This document shows positions 61,522-64,000 of a DNA stretch of 64,000 nt, one piece after another. The stretch is from Bradyrhizobium erythrophlei (GTDB lineage Bacteria > Pseudomonadota > Alphaproteobacteria > Rhizobiales > Xanthobacteraceae): NCBI GenBank assembly GCA_900129675.1, contig FSRD01000001.1, positions 6,747,501 through 6,811,500 on the forward strand. The letters are read 5' to 3'. Both the position numbers and the translations under genes were made by a program. The stretch's first letter is position 1. Each line of letters starts with the position of its first letter. The notes under the pieces were generated by a model. It did no database searches. It saw only the letters and a list, made by a program, of their open reading frames with translations, and was not told the origin of the DNA.

Positions 61522-62502
61522 ATGGCGATCAGCACCGAATTGACGGCACGGCTGAGTATTCGACATCCGATCCTGTTGGCGCCGATGGACACGATCTCCG
61601 GCAGCCGGCTTGTCAAGGCGGTAAGCGAGGCAGGCGGTTTCGGCATCTTGGGCGGCGGTTATGGAGACAGGACCCGGCTCGAGGCGGAGACCGCGAAGCT
61701 GAAGGGATTTGCCGGACCGTTCGGCATCGGCTTCATCACCTGGAGTCTGGCGAAGCAGCCCGAGCTGCTCGACATCGCACTCGAAGCGCGACCGCGCGCG
61801 ATCATGTTGTCGTTCGGCGATCCCGCGCCGTTCGCGTGGAAGATCAAGGCGCGCGGTGCGCTGTTGATCTGTCAGGTGCAGAGCGAGGACATCGCGCGGC
61901 AGGCGCTCGATGCCGGCGCGGATATCTTGATCGCGCAGGGCACCGAGGCCGGCGGGCACGGCGCCTCGCGCACCACGATCGACATCGTGCCCGCGATCGT
62001 CGATCTCGCGGCCGGGCGCGTGCCGGTGGTTGCCGCCGGCGGCATCGCGGATGGACGCGGCCTTGCGGCGATGATGATGCTGGGGGCATCCGGCGTGCTG
62101 ATCGGGACGCGCTTCTATGCCAGCGTCGAGGCCGACGGCGCCGAGGAGGCCAAGCAGCGGATATGTGCGGCGAACAGCGGCGAGACCGTGCGCGGCGTCG
62201 TGTTCGACTGGTCGCGCAAGCTGATGTGGCCGGCGCCGTTCACCGCGCGCACGCTTTCCAACGACCATCTCCGGCGCTGGACAGGCCGCGAGATCGAGCT
62301 GATGCAGCGCGCGGACGAGGTGACCGTGGAGTACGCGGCGGCCAAGGCCGCGGGCAATTTCGATGTCGCCGCCGTGTTTGCCGGTGAGTCCGTCGGGCTG
62401 ATCCATGATATTCCACCGGCTGCAGAGATCGTCGGCCGCATTGTCGCTGAAGCCGAGCAAACGTTGCAGGGCCGGCGTAACTCCATCGCTTCTGTCGCCT
62501 GA
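61522..62502 (+). CDS. Nitronate monooxygenase (NMO), copy 1
   Basis: 326 residues. The FMN TIM-barrel family: TARLSIRHPILLAPMDTISGSRLVKAVSEAGGFGILGGG, ILIAQGTEAGGHGASRTT with the catalytic His, and VVAAGGIADGRGLAAMMMLGASGVLIGTRF for phosphate binding. It oxidises alkyl nitronates (from nitroalkanes such as propionate-3-nitronate) to carbonyls and nitrite. A second family member lies 18 bases downstream, cotranscribed. Probably controlled by the divergent LysR. Confidence 0.9.
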   Translation: MAISTELTARLSIRHPILLAPMDTISGSRLVKAVSEAGGFGILGGGYGDRTRLEAETAKLKGFAGPFGIGFITWSLAKQPELLDIALEARPRAIMLSFGDPAPFAWKIKARGALLICQVQSEDIARQALDAGADILIAQGTEAGGHGASRTTIDIVPAIVDLAAGRVPVVAAGGIADGRGLAAMMMLGASGVLIGTRFYASVEADGAEEAKQRICAANSGETVRGVVFDWSRKLMWPAPFTARTLSNDHLRRWTGREIELMQRADEVTVEYAAAKAAGNFDVAAVFAGESVGLIHDIPPAAEIVGRIVAEAEQTLQGRRNSIASVA

Positions 62503-62520
62503 AAGATCGTGAGACAAACC

Positions 62521-63597
62521 ATGTGGCCAGACCGCCGAATTGTCGACCTCTTCAAGACTGAGTTTCCGATCGTGCTGGCGCCGATGGCCGGGATCATGGA
62601 TGCCGAGCTCGTGATCGCGGCGGCGCAGGGCGGGGCGCTGGGCTCGTTGCCGTGCGCGATGTTGTCCGTGGAGAAGGCCCGCGAGCAGGTCAACATTATC
62701 CGCCAGCGGGTATCCGCACCGGTCAATATGAACTTCTTCTGCCACACGGCGGTAGATGCCGATCCGGCGCGCGAAGCCGGCTGGAAGGCGCGGCTTGGGC
62801 CTTACTACAAGGAGTTGGGCCTCGATCCCGCAGCACCCGTGAATGCCGCCAACCGCGCGCCGTTTGACGAGGCGATGTGCGCGCTGGTGGAGGAGTTGAA
62901 GCCGGAAGTCGTCAGCTTCCATTTCGGCCTGCCGGACCCGGCGATGGTCCGGCGCGTCAAGGCGGCTGGCTCTCTCGTGATGTCGTCGGCGACCATCGTG
63001 AGAGAGGCGATCTGGCTCGAGGAGAACGGCGCCGACGTCATCATCGCGCAGGGCGCCGAGGCCGGCGGCCACCGCGGCATGTTCCTGACCGACAACATTG
63101 CCGAACAGCCCGGCTCGTTCGCGCTGGTGCCGCAGGTGGTTGATGCGGTGAAAGTGCCGGTGATCGCGGCCGGCGGCATCGCTGACGGGCGCGGGATCGC
63201 GGCGGCGTTTGCGCTCGGTGCCTCGGGCGTGCAGATCGGCAGCGCCTATCTGCGCTGCCCGGAATCGAAGGTGATCGCGCCGGCGCGGATCGCGCTGGCC
63301 CAGGCGCGCGACGATTCCACCGTCATCACCAATGTCATGACCGGACGGCCCGCGCGCGGCGTCGCCAACCGCGTGATGCGCGAAGTCGGCCCGATCTCGC
63401 CGGACGCTCCGGCCTTTCCGCATTCCGCCACCGCGCTTGGACCGCTGAAAGCGGCCGCCGAAAAGCTCGGCAAGGTCGATTTCACCAACCTCTGGGCCGG
63501 CCAGGCGGTGCGAATGGGGCGCGAAATGCCGGCCGCCGAACTGACCCGGGCGCTCGCCGGCAGCGCGCTGGCGCGCTTGAGCCAGATGGCGGGCTGA
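62521..63597 (+). CDS. Nitronate monooxygenase family protein, copy 2
   Basis: 358 residues from the ATG at 62521; a GTG at 62509 with GAAAGATC upstream is possible. FPIVLAPMAGIMDAELVIAAAQGGALGSLPCAM, VIIAQGAEAGGHRGMFLTD (catalytic His), VIAAGGIADGRGIAAAFALGASGVQIGSAYL and TNVMTGRPARGVANR follow class I NMO. It is clearly diverged from copy 1, so a different substrate is likely. Confidence 0.9.
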   Translation: MWPDRRIVDLFKTEFPIVLAPMAGIMDAELVIAAAQGGALGSLPCAMLSVEKAREQVNIIRQRVSAPVNMNFFCHTAVDADPAREAGWKARLGPYYKELGLDPAAPVNAANRAPFDEAMCALVEELKPEVVSFHFGLPDPAMVRRVKAAGSLVMSSATIVREAIWLEENGADVIIAQGAEAGGHRGMFLTDNIAEQPGSFALVPQVVDAVKVPVIAAGGIADGRGIAAAFALGASGVQIGSAYLRCPESKVIAPARIALAQARDDSTVITNVMTGRPARGVANRVMREVGPISPDAPAFPHSATALGPLKAAAEKLGKVDFTNLWAGQAVRMGREMPAAELTRALAGSALARLSQMAG

Positions 63598-63698
63598 ACT
63601 GCGCCACCGTTCGGTGTCGGGCCGCGGCGTGTTCCATCCGAGACCGAACGCGTGATTTTTGGTGCGCGGGGTGTTGCGACCTGTTAGCCGTTGCCTTG

Positions 63699-64000
63699 AT
63701 GCAACGGCGGAAATTCATAACCATTGCCGGTGGCGCTTTGGTGTGGCCACTGACTGCCTACGGGCAGCGCAAGCCGATGCCGGTTGTCGGCTATCTTCAC
63801 TTTGCCGCTCCCGGCTATGTGCCGAGTGCCGACCCATTTCTGCAGGGGCTGAAAGAATTCGGTTTTGCCGAGGGGCAGAACGTGGCGGTCGAGTACCGCT
63901 GGGCCGAGGGCCGTTATGACCGGTTGCCGGGTCTGGCTGCCGACCTCGTCGGGCTCAAGGTCGATCTGATCGCGGCCTTTGGTCCTCCGCCGGCGAAAGC
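63699..64000 (+). CDS. ABC transporter substrate-binding protein (partial, runs off window)
   Basis: 100 codons are visible from the ATG at 63699. MQRRKFITIAGGALVWPLTAYGQ is a Tat-like signal sequence (RRKFI) and VVGYLHFAAPGYVPSADPFLQGLKEFGFAEGQNVAVEYRWAEGRYDRLPGLAADLVGLKVDLIAAFGP matches the PF04392-type ABC substrate-binding family, very common in Bradyrhizobium. Ligand unknown. The 3' part lies beyond the window. Confidence 0.88.
   Translation, partial: MQRRKFITIAGGALVWPLTAYGQRKPMPVVGYLHFAAPGYVPSADPFLQGLKEFGFAEGQNVAVEYRWAEGRYDRLPGLAADLVGLKVDLIAAFGPPPAK

Noticed and set aside
61489..63423. Minus-strand frame of 644 codons opposite the nitronate monooxygenases
   Set aside because: Spans two real genes on the other strand and the gap between them; composition only.
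1..64000. tRNA, rRNA, CRISPR arrays, prophage
   Set aside because: I looked for cloverleaf ends, rRNA-like blocks, regular direct repeats with spacers and phage structural genes and saw none.

Overview
The window looks like chromosome of a Bradyrhizobium-type alphaproteobacterium (Nitrobacteraceae). The reasons are high GC with GC-driven open frames on both strands, Caulobacter-type cell-cycle genes (divK-pleD, mipZ), an eipB homologue, a phasin with a PhaR-like promoter, and two kinds of dispersed repeat that I recognise from Bradyrhizobium intergenic DNA. No rRNA, tRNA or CRISPR array was seen.

Layout. 1-3.2 kb is accessory-looking: copC-copD, a small exported Cys-rich protein shaped like a RiPP precursor, degenerate sequence and a dispersed repeat. 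3.2-15.5 kb holds small metabolic or unknown genes, panC and mipZ, with an IS1182-family element inserted exactly at the mipZ stop codon, then a VWA protein, a DUF302 protein and a membrane DnaJ protein. 15.7-23.7 kb carries envelope and proteolysis genes: a D,D-carboxypeptidase with SPOR domain, a phasin, clpS, clpA, a PilZ protein and a lytic transglycosylase with a SPOR-like tail. 23.9-31 kb has azlCD, a Bug-type binding protein, trmO, HIT, a FemAB-like acetyltransferase, GDPD, RidA and eipB. 31-35 kb has dinB with an N-terminal zinc ribbon, DUF3572, divK and pleD. 35-39.5 kb has a TetR regulator facing an MFS gene broken by a nonsense codon, rpmG, a flavin monooxygenase and a NUDIX gene.

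From 39.5 to 60 kb the minus strand reads as a housekeeping backbone (rnr, topA, dprA, plsY, pyrX, pyrB, ruvX). Into it are set blocks that are mostly on the plus strand: an HxlR/SDR/azoR/HxlR group flanked by repeats, an amidase, a VanX-type dipeptidase, an AidB-like dehydrogenase and two tandem CPBP proteases. The right end has a frameshifted GNAT gene, a LysR regulator facing two tandem nitronate monooxygenases, and the start of an ABC binding protein.

Three genes show decay readable from sequence: the MFS gene (in-frame TGA where Trp is expected), the GNAT gene (one base short in a T run) and dprA (apparent 46-nt deletion at its 5' end). Palindromic intergenic repeats ending in CGTCATTGCG or CGTCATTCCGG recur at five places. 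The best candidates for something undescribed are the RiPP-like protein at 1830-2213 and the unexplained ~430-bp repeat present in two inverted copies.
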